Positions 27,312 through 33,592 of a stretch of 64,000 nt of DNA are shown one piece after another. Numbering within the stretch: the first letter of the stretch is position 1; every line of letters starts with the position of its first letter. The notes under the pieces are model-generated. The model had not been told where the DNA came from. It made no database searches and worked only from the letters and a program-made list of their open reading frames with translations. Source of the stretch: Nannocystis sp. RBIL2 (GTDB lineage: Bacteria; Myxococcota_A; Polyangia; Nannocystales; Nannocystaceae); assembly GCF_026626745.1 (NCBI RefSeq), contig NZ_JAPNJW010000001.1, positions 1,332,001-1,396,000 on the forward strand, written 5' to 3'. Both the position numbers and the translations under genes were made by a program.

Positions 27312-27317
27312 TATCCT
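27312..27317 (+). promoter_or_regulatory. -10-like box of the gene at 27342
   Basis: TATCCT starts 30 nt before the ATG; about 17 leader bases are predicted. Confidence 0.35.
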
Positions 27318-27341
27318 GTCGGAGTCGGGGACCCCAGAGTC

Positions 27342-28058
27342 ATGACTGAACAACGCGAGTACGCCACCCGCACCAACCTTCACGCGTTTTATTCTCACAG
27401 TCAGCTCTTGATCGTCGCCGAGGGCGAGCTGCCGTCGACCGAATACGAGATCGACATCGGCCACCAGGCCGGCGAAGCCGTCCCGACCTTCGCGCTCACG
27501 CATCGCGCCCGGCCCACCGCCGCCGACGCCCCGCCCAAGGCCACGCCGTTCCGCTACGGCGAGATCTTCAGCATCGGCCGCCCGCCCGACGTCATCCGCG
27601 TGCGCCACAAAGAGGGCCTCGACGACGTCAACGTCGAGTTCACGCGCGACGACCTCGTCGACATCGTCCTCAGCCTCAGCGGCGGCGACGTCGAGGTCAC
27701 CCTCCCCGACAGCGACGGCGACACCAACGCCCCGATCCCGCCGCCCCCGCCGTCCGGCTTCGACACCAACCCCCCGGCGCAGGAGAACTCGGCCCCGCTC
27801 GAGACGCGGCCGCTGACCGCCAGCGAGAAGGCGGGGATCCTCGGCGACATCGCCGTCCGCTACCGCGAGGCGATCGGCTACTCGAACAAGCTCTCGTTCG
27901 ACGAGGCGTTCGCCGACGCGCTCAAGAAGCTCCCGCCGCCGTCGGTCAAGTTCCCCGACATGCTCGAGACCGTCGAAGTCGTGCAGATCGGCGCGAGCTT
28001 CGGCGGCATCGCCGGCTTCCGCCGCCTCGAGGTCCGGATCCGCGCCTACCCGGATTGA
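27342..28058 (+). CDS. Conserved-looking cytoplasmic protein of unknown function
   Basis: This 238-residue protein has no signal peptide and no recognised family. Seen: an N-terminal strand-rich region starting MTEQREYATRTNLHAFYSHS and ending with a negatively charged stretch, a Pro-rich joint (PIPPPPPSGFD), and a helical C-terminal part (LTASEKAGILGDIAVRYREA) finishing with IAGFRRLEVRIRAYPD. Codon use is typical of the neighbourhood, so it is a real gene. The paired RNA genes lie directly downstream. Confidence 0.55.
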   Translation: MTEQREYATRTNLHAFYSHSQLLIVAEGELPSTEYEIDIGHQAGEAVPTFALTHRARPTAADAPPKATPFRYGEIFSIGRPPDVIRVRHKEGLDDVNVEFTRDDLVDIVLSLSGGDVEVTLPDSDGDTNAPIPPPPPSGFDTNPPAQENSAPLETRPLTASEKAGILGDIAVRYREAIGYSNKLSFDEAFADALKKLPPPSVKFPDMLETVEVVQIGASFGGIAGFRRLEVRIRAYPD

Positions 28059-28120
28059 CCTGATTGCATGTGCACGGGCCGCGCGAAAAGGGGTTCTTCC
28101 CAAGCCCCGCGGCCCTGTGG

Positions 28121-28126
28121 TAGGAA
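28121..28126 (+). promoter_or_regulatory. -10-like box of RNA gene copy 1
   Basis: TGGTAGGAA lies 34 nt before the a1 arm. The second copy has TGGTATCGT at the matching place, and both are followed by a shared CGTGCT-CGCG stretch. No clear -35 is seen. Confidence 0.35.
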
Positions 28127-28154
28127 CCAGTTCGTGCTTCGCGGCCCAGTCACA

Positions 28155-28391
28155 GGAGGACAGGTCTAGCTCGCTGCTCTGCAGCGGGGCGGCGTTGCGC
28201 CGCCCGAGCGTCTTCCCCACCATCCATCACAAGGAAGGCTATTCCAGAACGTCGCTGATCGTCCGTAGCCCATACGGGCCGCGACGGGCTGGTACAACCT
28301 CGCCAATCGTGGTTCCGTGCGCGGCCCGTATGGGCTACGGACGGCGAGTTCAGTGAGCCTTCCATGTCCCAGGTCTTGAGGTAGATCCTCC
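28155..28391 (+). ncRNA. Retron-like msr-msd RNA, copy 1
   Basis: A structured RNA of 237 nt. Arms GGAGGA and TCTA (28155-28168) pair with TAGA and TCCTCC (28382-28391), leaving CAGG bulged; this is the a1/a2 arrangement of retrons. TAGC follows a1, with G28169 in the position of the retron branch guanosine. Next come hairpins CGCTGC/GCAGCG (loop TCT) and GGGCGGCG/CGCCGCCC (loop TTG), then a long hairpin: base GGAAGGCT/AGCCTTCC, an 8-bp stem, a TGAT bulge, a perfect 24-bp stem (28260-28283 with 28320-28343) and a 36-nt tip. A msDNA of roughly 140-150 nt would be expected. The retron reading is inference; no reverse transcriptase is nearby. Confidence 0.75.
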
Positions 28392-28412
28392 ACGACAGGT
28401 CAACGATGCACG

Positions 28413-28452
28413 GACGGCCGAGGCGCGAACAGCTCCTCGGCCGTCGCTTTTT
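28413..28452 (+). terminator. Intrinsic terminator of RNA gene copy 1
   Basis: GACGGCCGAGG and CCTCGGCCGTC form an 11-bp perfect stem followed by GCTTTTT. Confidence 0.8.
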
Positions 28453-28456
28453 CTGG

Positions 28457-28462
28457 TATCGT
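28457..28462 (+). promoter_or_regulatory. -10-like box of RNA gene copy 2
   Basis: TGGTATCGT directly follows the copy 1 terminator and precedes a1 by 30 nt, so the second RNA appears to be its own transcription unit. Confidence 0.4.
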
Positions 28463-28486
28463 CCTCCTCGTGCTGCGCGTGTGCGA

Positions 28487-28723
28487 AGGAGGTCAGGTCT
28501 AGCTCGGTGCTCTGCACCGGGGCGGCGTTGCGCCGCCCGAGCGTTCTGCACGTCATTCGTCACAAGGAAGGCTGTTCCAGGATTCACTGATCGCCGAGGT
28601 ACCGGTCGCATCGCGACGGGCTGGGCCAACCTCGACGATCAAGGTTCCGTGCGCGATGCGACCGGTACCTCGGCGGTGAATCCAGTGAGCCTTCCATGTC
28701 CCAGGTCATGAGGTAGAACTTCT
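28487..28723 (+). ncRNA. Retron-like msr-msd RNA, copy 2
   Basis: A second unit of exactly 237 nt, starting 332 nt after the first. It has the same layout: AGGAGGT and TCTA pair with TAGA and ACTTCT, TAGC with candidate branch G28502, hairpins CGGTGC/GCACCG and GGGCGGCG/CGCCGCCC, then the long hairpin with GGAAGGCT/AGCCTTCC, GGATTCAC/GTGAATCC, the TGAT bulge, a perfect 24-bp stem (28592-28615 with 28652-28675) and a 36-nt tip. The 24-bp stem is unrelated in sequence to that of copy 1, and the first hairpin has one compensatory pair change. Structure, not sequence, is therefore kept. Confidence 0.75.
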
Positions 28724-28740
28724 CGCCGCGCACGGCACGT

Positions 28741-28797
28741 GCGGCCCCGACGACCTCCCCGCCGCGCGCGGGACGGCCCTCGGGGCCGCGGCTTTTT
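28741..28797 (+). terminator. Intrinsic terminator of RNA gene copy 2
   Basis: GCGGCCCCGA and TCGGGGCCGC form a 10-bp perfect stem followed by GGCTTTTT. It also precedes the CDF transporter promoter. Confidence 0.75.
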
Positions 28798-28828
28798 GGT
28801 CGCTGTGCGCGCCTCTGCCCGCGTTCGC

Positions 28829-28857
28829 TTGACATCGCGGCGCTTCGGCCCGATGCC
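28829..28857 (+). promoter_or_regulatory. Promoter of the CDF transporter gene
   Basis: TTGACA and GATGCC with a 17-base spacer; the start codon lies 12 nt after the beginning of the -10, so the message would be leaderless. Confidence 0.5.
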
Positions 28858-28863
28858 AGATCC

Positions 28864-29835
28864 ATGGGTACCCACACCCACTCGCGGGCCCCGCGAGAAC
28901 GCGCCCGACGCGCCCTGCGCGTCGCTCTCGCCCTCAACTTCGCGTTCCTCGGGCTCGAGACGGTCATCGCGTTCATCAGCGGCTCGCTGGCCCTCCTCTC
29001 CGACGCCGCGCACATGGTCAGCGACGTCGCCGCCCTGGGGCTCGCCCTGCTCGCCTCCGAGTTCGCCCTGCGCCCGGCCGTGCAGGGCCGCACCTACGGC
29101 TTCGCCCGCGCCGAGGCCCTCGGCGCCTTCGCCAACGCCCTGTTCCTCGCGTTCGCCTGTGCCCTGATCGTCCACAGCGCGATCGGTCGCCTCAGCACCG
29201 GCGACACCCACTTCGAGCCCGAGCCCGTGCTCGTGGTCGGCGTCGCCGGCCTCGTCGTCAACCTCGCCTCGGCCTGGTACCTCGCGCGCAGCGGCGGCGA
29301 CAACCTCAACATCCGCGGCGCGCTCATCCACATGCTGGCCGACGCCCTTGGCTCGCTCGGGGCCATCGTCGCCGCCGTGCTCGCCTCCACCTGGGCGATC
29401 CACTCGGCCGACTCGATCCTCAGCCTCGGCATCGCCGTCCTCGTCCTCTTCAGCGCCTGGGGCGTGCTGCGCGACGCCACCCGCGCCCTCCTCGACTTCG
29501 CCCCGACCCACCTCCCGCAGGAGCGCGTCGAGGCCGAGCTGCGCGGCCTCGCCGGGCTGTCGGAGATCCACGAGCTCCACCTGTGGAGCATCGGCGGCGC
29601 GCCGGTGCTCACCGCTCACCTGGTCCCGGAGCCAGGTGTGGCCCCCGGCGACCTGCTGGCCCGCGCCGAGCACGTCCTGCGCGAGCACCTCGGCGTCGTC
29701 CACACCACCCTGCAGATCGACGACCCCGGCCCGTGCGCGCAGCGGCGCTGCCCGCTGTTCGACGAGCAGCTCGCGCAGCTGCGCCCGCACGGCCACGGCC
29801 ACGGCCACTCGCACGGCCACGGCCACGCGCACTGA
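28864..29835 (+). CDS. Cation diffusion facilitator (zinc-type efflux transporter)
   Basis: This 323-residue inner-membrane protein exports divalent metal ions by proton exchange. Seen: six hydrophobic segments, the two metal-site motifs LLSDAAHMVSD (helix 2) and HMLADALGS (helix 5), and a cytoplasmic domain with EIHELHLWSIGG. The His-rich tail (GHGHGHSHGHGHAH) is a metal-binding extension typical of zinc transporters such as ZitB/CzcD. The leaderless promoter TTGACA-17-GATGCC supports the ATG at 28864. Confidence 0.92.
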   Translation: MGTHTHSRAPRERARRALRVALALNFAFLGLETVIAFISGSLALLSDAAHMVSDVAALGLALLASEFALRPAVQGRTYGFARAEALGAFANALFLAFACALIVHSAIGRLSTGDTHFEPEPVLVVGVAGLVVNLASAWYLARSGGDNLNIRGALIHMLADALGSLGAIVAAVLASTWAIHSADSILSLGIAVLVLFSAWGVLRDATRALLDFAPTHLPQERVEAELRGLAGLSEIHELHLWSIGGAPVLTAHLVPEPGVAPGDLLARAEHVLREHLGVVHTTLQIDDPGPCAQRRCPLFDEQLAQLRPHGHGHGHSHGHGHAH

Positions 29836-29849
29836 CGCGAGCGCGGGCC

Positions 29850-29974
29850 GCCTGTCCCGCGAGACAGGTCGCCGTCGATTTCACATGTCCTTCAAGACAT
29901 GCGGTTCATGGCGTGTCGCCAGCAGCGACGCGACATGAACCGCGCAGCTCACCTGTCCGCCAGGACAGGTGAGC
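29850..29974. repeat. Cluster of long palindromes between convergent genes
   Basis: Four hairpins in 125 bases: CCTGTCCCGCGAGACAGG; ACATGTCCTTCAAGACATG; a 10-bp stem GCGGTTCATG/CATGAACCGC (29901-29943); and a perfect 12-bp stem GCTCACCTGTCC/GGACAGGTGAGC (29947-29974). They lie between the convergent CDF and lipoprotein genes and may act as a two-way terminator. Confidence 0.75.
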
Positions 29975-29988
29975 CCCCGCTTCTCCGC

Positions 29989-30888
29989 CTAGAACCCGAT
30001 CTCCTTGCACGTGCAACCGGGCACGCCCGGGCCGCACTGCGTCGGCGGGGCCGGGTTGTCCGCGCTGACCGACAGCGGGATGTAGCGGTCGGGCGACTGC
30101 GTGTGCCCGTCGATGCGCGTCCACACGTCGGCCGCGGGCTCGAGCGCGTTGACGGCCGTCGCGTCCTCGTTGGTGATGAACGGGACCAGCAGCTTGTCGT
30201 CGGGGTAGCCGAAGCTCTTGAGGCCCTCGCTGAGGCCGTAGTGCGGGCCGAGGTACTTGCAGCCGGCCTGGTTGAACTTGGCGAACACGTCGCTCGGGCA
30301 GCCGGTGCCGGTGGCCTCGCGGTAGTACTGCAGGAACGCGATCTCGCAGCCCACGCCGCCCGAGCAGCGGACCAGATAGCGCCAGCCGCTCTTCTGCGGG
30401 TCGATGCAGGGGTGGACGCAGGGGTTCCAGCTGATCGGCAGGCCGTCGCCGGGGCGCAGCTTGTCGGCGTAGCAGACCTCGCCGCGGAAGAACGGCAGGA
30501 CGAAGGTCGAGAGGTCGCCCTCGCCCATCCCCGTGCAGTCGTCGGGGGCGTCGCAGGTCGCCGGCGGCCCGGTGGTCGCCGTCGGATCCCAGCCGGTCGT
30601 CTCGCTCGTCGCGGTGGTCGACGTCGTCGCCTCGGTGGTCCCCGAGTTGCTGTCGCTCATGCTGCCCTCGGAGCTCGTGGTCGGCACCGCCGTCGTCGTC
30701 GGCACGTCGGCGGTCGTCGATTCCGTGCCCGTCGCGCCGGTCGCGTCGGTCTCGGTCCCCGTGACAGGCGACGACTCCGACACAGTGTTGAGGGCAGCGG
30801 TCACCATCTCGTAGTTGTCCTGGCAGCCGACCGCGAGCGCGAGCGCGGGGAGCCAGGCCATACGCGGCCAAAGCTGAGACATGGGCAT
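29989..30888 (-). CDS. Lipoprotein with Thr/Ser-rich linker
   Basis: This 299-residue lipoprotein has lipobox LALAVGC, a long Thr/Ser/Ala linker (residues about 40-110) of the kind common in Nannocystaceae, and a C-terminal domain with eight or more Cys, which suggests disulfide bonding (NPCVHPCIDPQKSGWRYLVRC, GCTCKEIGF). No enzyme family is recognised. The ATG at 30888 is supported by an inverted TACACT box 13 nt upstream. Confidence 0.7.
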   Translation of the reverse strand: MPMSQLWPRMAWLPALALAVGCQDNYEMVTAALNTVSESSPVTGTETDATGATGTESTTADVPTTTAVPTTSSEGSMSDSNSGTTEATTSTTATSETTGWDPTATTGPPATCDAPDDCTGMGEGDLSTFVLPFFRGEVCYADKLRPGDGLPISWNPCVHPCIDPQKSGWRYLVRCSGGVGCEIAFLQYYREATGTGCPSDVFAKFNQAGCKYLGPHYGLSEGLKSFGYPDDKLLVPFITNEDATAVNALEPAADVWTRIDGHTQSPDRYIPLSVSADNPAPPTQCGPGVPGCTCKEIGF

Positions 30889-30895
30889 GCCGAGC

Positions 30896-30901
30896 AGTGT
30901 A
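30896..30901 (-). promoter_or_regulatory. -10-like box of the lipoprotein gene at 30888
   Basis: TACACT on the minus strand starts 13 nt before the ATG. Confidence 0.45.
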
Positions 30902-31046
30902 GAGGCTCACCGGGCCGCGGGCGACTTCCCGGCCGCGCGGCCCGCGCTCGCGCCCACGGGGGTACGTGGCCCCGCGCACGACCCTGGCGCTCGCGGCGCC
31001 TGCTTCGGCGCTCGCACCCGGCCCGCGGGTTCGGCAAGCTTCGCGC

Positions 31047-32039
31047 ATGTTCGACCTGCGCATGTGGTTTCGGGCGCTGCAGATCATCCCGCGGCTCAGC
31101 AAGGACGAGTGGGACCGCCTCGACGTCGTGAGTCGCTGGCTCGTCGCCACGCGAGCGGCCGTGTTCGTCATGACGATCGTGTCCGCTGGAATCGGCGGGA
31201 TCCTGGCCGCGCGCGACGGTCACTTCTCCGGCCTGAACTTCCTCGCCTGCCTGATCGGCCTGGTGTTCGCGCACGCCACCAACAACCTCGTCAACGACCT
31301 CACCGATCACTTGCAGGGCGTCGACAAGGGCAACTACTTCCGCGCCCAGTACGGCCCCCAGCCGCTCGAGCACGGCCTCATGAGCGTGCGCGACGTGCTG
31401 CGCTACACCGCGATCACCGGCGCGGTCGCCCTCGCCGCCGGCGCGTGGCTGATCGCCGCGACCGGCACCACCGCGCTCGGCCTCATGCTCGCCGGCGTCT
31501 TCTTCGTGCTGTTCTACACCTGGCCTTTGAAACACATCGGCCTCGGCGAGCCGACCGTGCTGCTGGTGTGGGGTCCGCTGATGGTCGGCGGCACCTACCT
31601 CTGCACGGCCGGCCAGTGGAGCTGGGACGCCGCGCTGATCGGCAGCGCCTACGCGCTCGGCCCGACCGCAGTGCTGTTCGGCAAGCACACCGACAAGCTG
31701 CCCGCCGACCGCGCCAAGGGCATCTTCACCTTGCCGGTGCTGCTCGGCGAGCCGCTCGCGCGGCGCTGCGTCACCGTCATGCTCGCCCTGCAGCTGCTCG
31801 CAGTGGTCGCGCTGGTGTGGCGCGGCGCGCTCGGCTGGCCGCTGCTGATCGTGCTCGCCGCAGCGCCGCTGCTGCGCGACACCGCCGCAGTGTTCGCCCG
31901 CCCGCGGCCCGAGACCTGCCCGCCCGGGTTCCCGAAGCACATCTGGCCGACCTATCTGGTCGCCTACGCCTTCCGCTACAACCGCCGCTTCGGCCTGCTG
32001 TTCCTGCTCGGTCTGCTGATCGATCTGGCGCTCCGGTGA
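31047..32039 (+). CDS. UbiA family prenyltransferase (MenA-like)
   Basis: This 330-residue integral membrane protein attaches a polyprenyl chain to an aromatic or similar acceptor. Seen: about eight hydrophobic segments, the first Asp-rich motif NNLVNDLTDHLQGVD and the second in KHTDKLPADRAKGI. The length and motif spacing are closest to MenA (menaquinone) and related UbiA members; the acceptor cannot be decided here. The ATG at 31047 is the start that gives the usual soluble N-terminus. No other quinone genes are adjacent. Confidence 0.85.
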   Translation: MFDLRMWFRALQIIPRLSKDEWDRLDVVSRWLVATRAAVFVMTIVSAGIGGILAARDGHFSGLNFLACLIGLVFAHATNNLVNDLTDHLQGVDKGNYFRAQYGPQPLEHGLMSVRDVLRYTAITGAVALAAGAWLIAATGTTALGLMLAGVFFVLFYTWPLKHIGLGEPTVLLVWGPLMVGGTYLCTAGQWSWDAALIGSAYALGPTAVLFGKHTDKLPADRAKGIFTLPVLLGEPLARRCVTVMLALQLLAVVALVWRGALGWPLLIVLAAAPLLRDTAAVFARPRPETCPPGFPKHIWPTYLVAYAFRYNRRFGLLFLLGLLIDLALR

Positions 32040-32104
32040 GCGGCGCCCGGCGCGGCTCGGTCCGACCGCGGTGATCGGGGAAGCGCACGCCGCCGGACGC
32101 GCGA

Positions 32105-32139
32105 AGGGCCGAAGCGGTCGTCACGACCGCCTCGGCCCT
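32105..32139. terminator. Two-way terminator hairpin
   Basis: AGGGCCGA...TCGGCCCT with an inner GCGGTCGT...GACCGC stem, between the convergent prenyltransferase and lipoprotein genes. Confidence 0.55.
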
Positions 32140-32183
32140 GCTGGCAGATCAAACAGTGACCGGTCGCACCGCCGCGCGGCGGT

Positions 32184-32678
32184 TCACTTCGGCGCGGGCG
32201 CCGGCTCGGCGGGCGCAGCGGCGGCCGGAGGCGTCGAGCCCGCGGCAGCGGCGGCCGGAGCGGCCGAGCCGGTCGAGGGCGTACAGATCGGCGGCTCGGT
32301 CGCGGCCTCCTGGACCTTGTTGGCGACCCCGTAGCAGCCCCACACGACCTCGAGCTCGCGGCACGAGCCGGGGTTGAGCTCGATGAACTTGGCGGCCCGC
32401 CCGCGCGCCTCGGCCGACTGACCGATGTTGGGACCCACCCACTGGAGCTGCAGTCGACCGAGGATCTCCTTCGTCAAGCCGACATTGATGCTCTCGCGCG
32501 CCGCCGCGTTGGTGACGCATTGATTGTAGTCGACGATGTTCTGCAGCACGCAGATGTTCCCCTCGGACAGCACATAGCCCGACTCGCAGCCTCCGGGGCT
32601 CTTGGAGCTGTCCTTCTTGCAGGCGACGGCGGACAGGGCGGCAGACGATAGAGCGATGACGGCGAGGGTACGGAGCAT
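32184..32678 (-). CDS. Small lipoprotein
   Basis: This 164-residue protein has a signal peptide with lipobox LSAVACKK (Cys about residue 20), four further Cys, and an Ala/Pro-rich C-terminus. A central segment NVGLTKEILGRLQLQWVGPN is helical. No family is recognised. The ATG at 32678 is preceded by GAAGAGG and, further up, by a TACAAT box. Confidence 0.7.
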   Translation of the reverse strand: MLRTLAVIALSSAALSAVACKKDSSKSPGGCESGYVLSEGNICVLQNIVDYNQCVTNAAARESINVGLTKEILGRLQLQWVGPNIGQSAEARGRAAKFIELNPGSCRELEVVWGCYGVANKVQEAATEPPICTPSTGSAAPAAAAAGSTPPAAAAPAEPAPAPK

Positions 32679-32702
32679 GGGGGGGCCTCTTCGTTGCGGC
32701 CG

Positions 32703-32708
32703 ATTGTA
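32703..32708 (-). promoter_or_regulatory. -10-like box of the small lipoprotein gene
   Basis: TACAAT on the minus strand, about 25 nt before the ATG, followed by a GAAGAGG ribosome binding site. Confidence 0.45.
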
Positions 32709-32791
32709 TGCCATAGGGGTCCGCGCGCCGCACGAAATTCGCCGGGCCTGGGAAAAATGCGACCCCGATCGCGTAAAACCGCGTCCCGGGC

Positions 32792-32797
32792 TATCTT
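32792..32797 (+). promoter_or_regulatory. -10-like box of the MBL hydrolase gene
   Basis: TATCTT starts 13 nt before the ATG at 32805; a leaderless message is predicted. Confidence 0.5.
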
Positions 32798-32804
32798 CGC
32801 GGCC

Positions 32805-33494
32805 ATGAGCGAGCCTTCCGACCTGTACTTCCGTCAAGTGCCGATCGGGCCGATGGCCAACTTCATCTACTTCATCGGCAGCCGCAGCACGCGGACCTGC
32901 GTGGTCGTCGACCCCGCGTGGGACACCGACGCATTGGTGCGCCTGGCCGAGGCCGACGACATGAAGATCGTCGGTGCGCTCGTCACTCACTATCACCCCG
33001 ATCATTGCGGCGGCGGGATGATGGGGTTCCGCGTCCCCGGCGGCGTCGCCGAGCTCATCGGCCGCGTCGACGCCCGGATCCACGTCCACAAGCTCGAGGC
33101 CGACGGGCTCAAGCAAGTCACCGGAGTCAGCGAAGGCGACCTCGTGCGGCGCGAGGGCGGCGATCGGCTCGCGCTCGGCGACGTCGAGATCACGTTCATC
33201 CACACACCTGGTCACACCCCCGGGAGTCAGTGCTTCTTCGTCCGCGATCGCCTCGTCGCCGGCGACACTCTGTTCGTCGACGGCTGCGGTCGCGTCGACC
33301 TCCCGGGCGGCGACGCGCAGCAGATGTACGAGAGCCTCACCGGGCCGCTGGCCGCGCTGAGCGACGACGTCGTCCTTTACCCGGGCCACAACTACGGCCC
33401 GACCCCCACGAGCCCGCTGGGTACGCAACGGAAGACCAACCGCTACTTGCGGATCCGCTCGCGCGACGACTGGCGGCGGCTGATGGGCCGCTGA
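32805..33494 (+). CDS. Metallo-beta-lactamase fold hydrolase (glyoxalase II-like)
   Basis: This 229-residue cytoplasmic protein is a small MBL-fold hydrolase, probably of thioesters. Seen: the metal motif THYHPDHCGG, a downstream HTPGHTPGSQCF, GDTLFVDGCGR and YPGHNYG, all in the order found in glyoxalase II-like and persulfide dioxygenase-like proteins. The substrate cannot be assigned. The start is supported by the TATCTT box 13 nt upstream. Confidence 0.88.
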   Translation: MSEPSDLYFRQVPIGPMANFIYFIGSRSTRTCVVVDPAWDTDALVRLAEADDMKIVGALVTHYHPDHCGGGMMGFRVPGGVAELIGRVDARIHVHKLEADGLKQVTGVSEGDLVRREGGDRLALGDVEITFIHTPGHTPGSQCFFVRDRLVAGDTLFVDGCGRVDLPGGDAQQMYESLTGPLAALSDDVVLYPGHNYGPTPTSPLGTQRKTNRYLRIRSRDDWRRLMGR

Positions 33495-33580
33495 CGCGGG
33501 CGAGGGCGCGCGATGGACGGCGCGGCGCGTCGTTGTACGATCTCGGGTCCGCGGCCTCGGGCTGGCGGGTCGGGCTTCGG

Positions 33581-33586
33581 TAGGAT
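33581..33586 (+). promoter_or_regulatory. -10-like box of the PilZ fusion gene
   Basis: TAGGAT starts 12 nt before the GTG at 33593; a leaderless message is predicted. Confidence 0.5.
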
Positions 33587-33592
33587 GGGCGC

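Noticed and set aside
28166..28629. Open frames across the RNA pair on the minus strand
   Set aside because: They follow the repeated DNA, not a shared protein, and cross terminators and perfect stems.
28155..28723. MITE or insertion-sequence remnant instead of RNA genes
   Set aside because: No target duplications or transposase are seen; the variable but perfectly paired inner stem, the conserved bulge and individual terminators point to a structured RNA.
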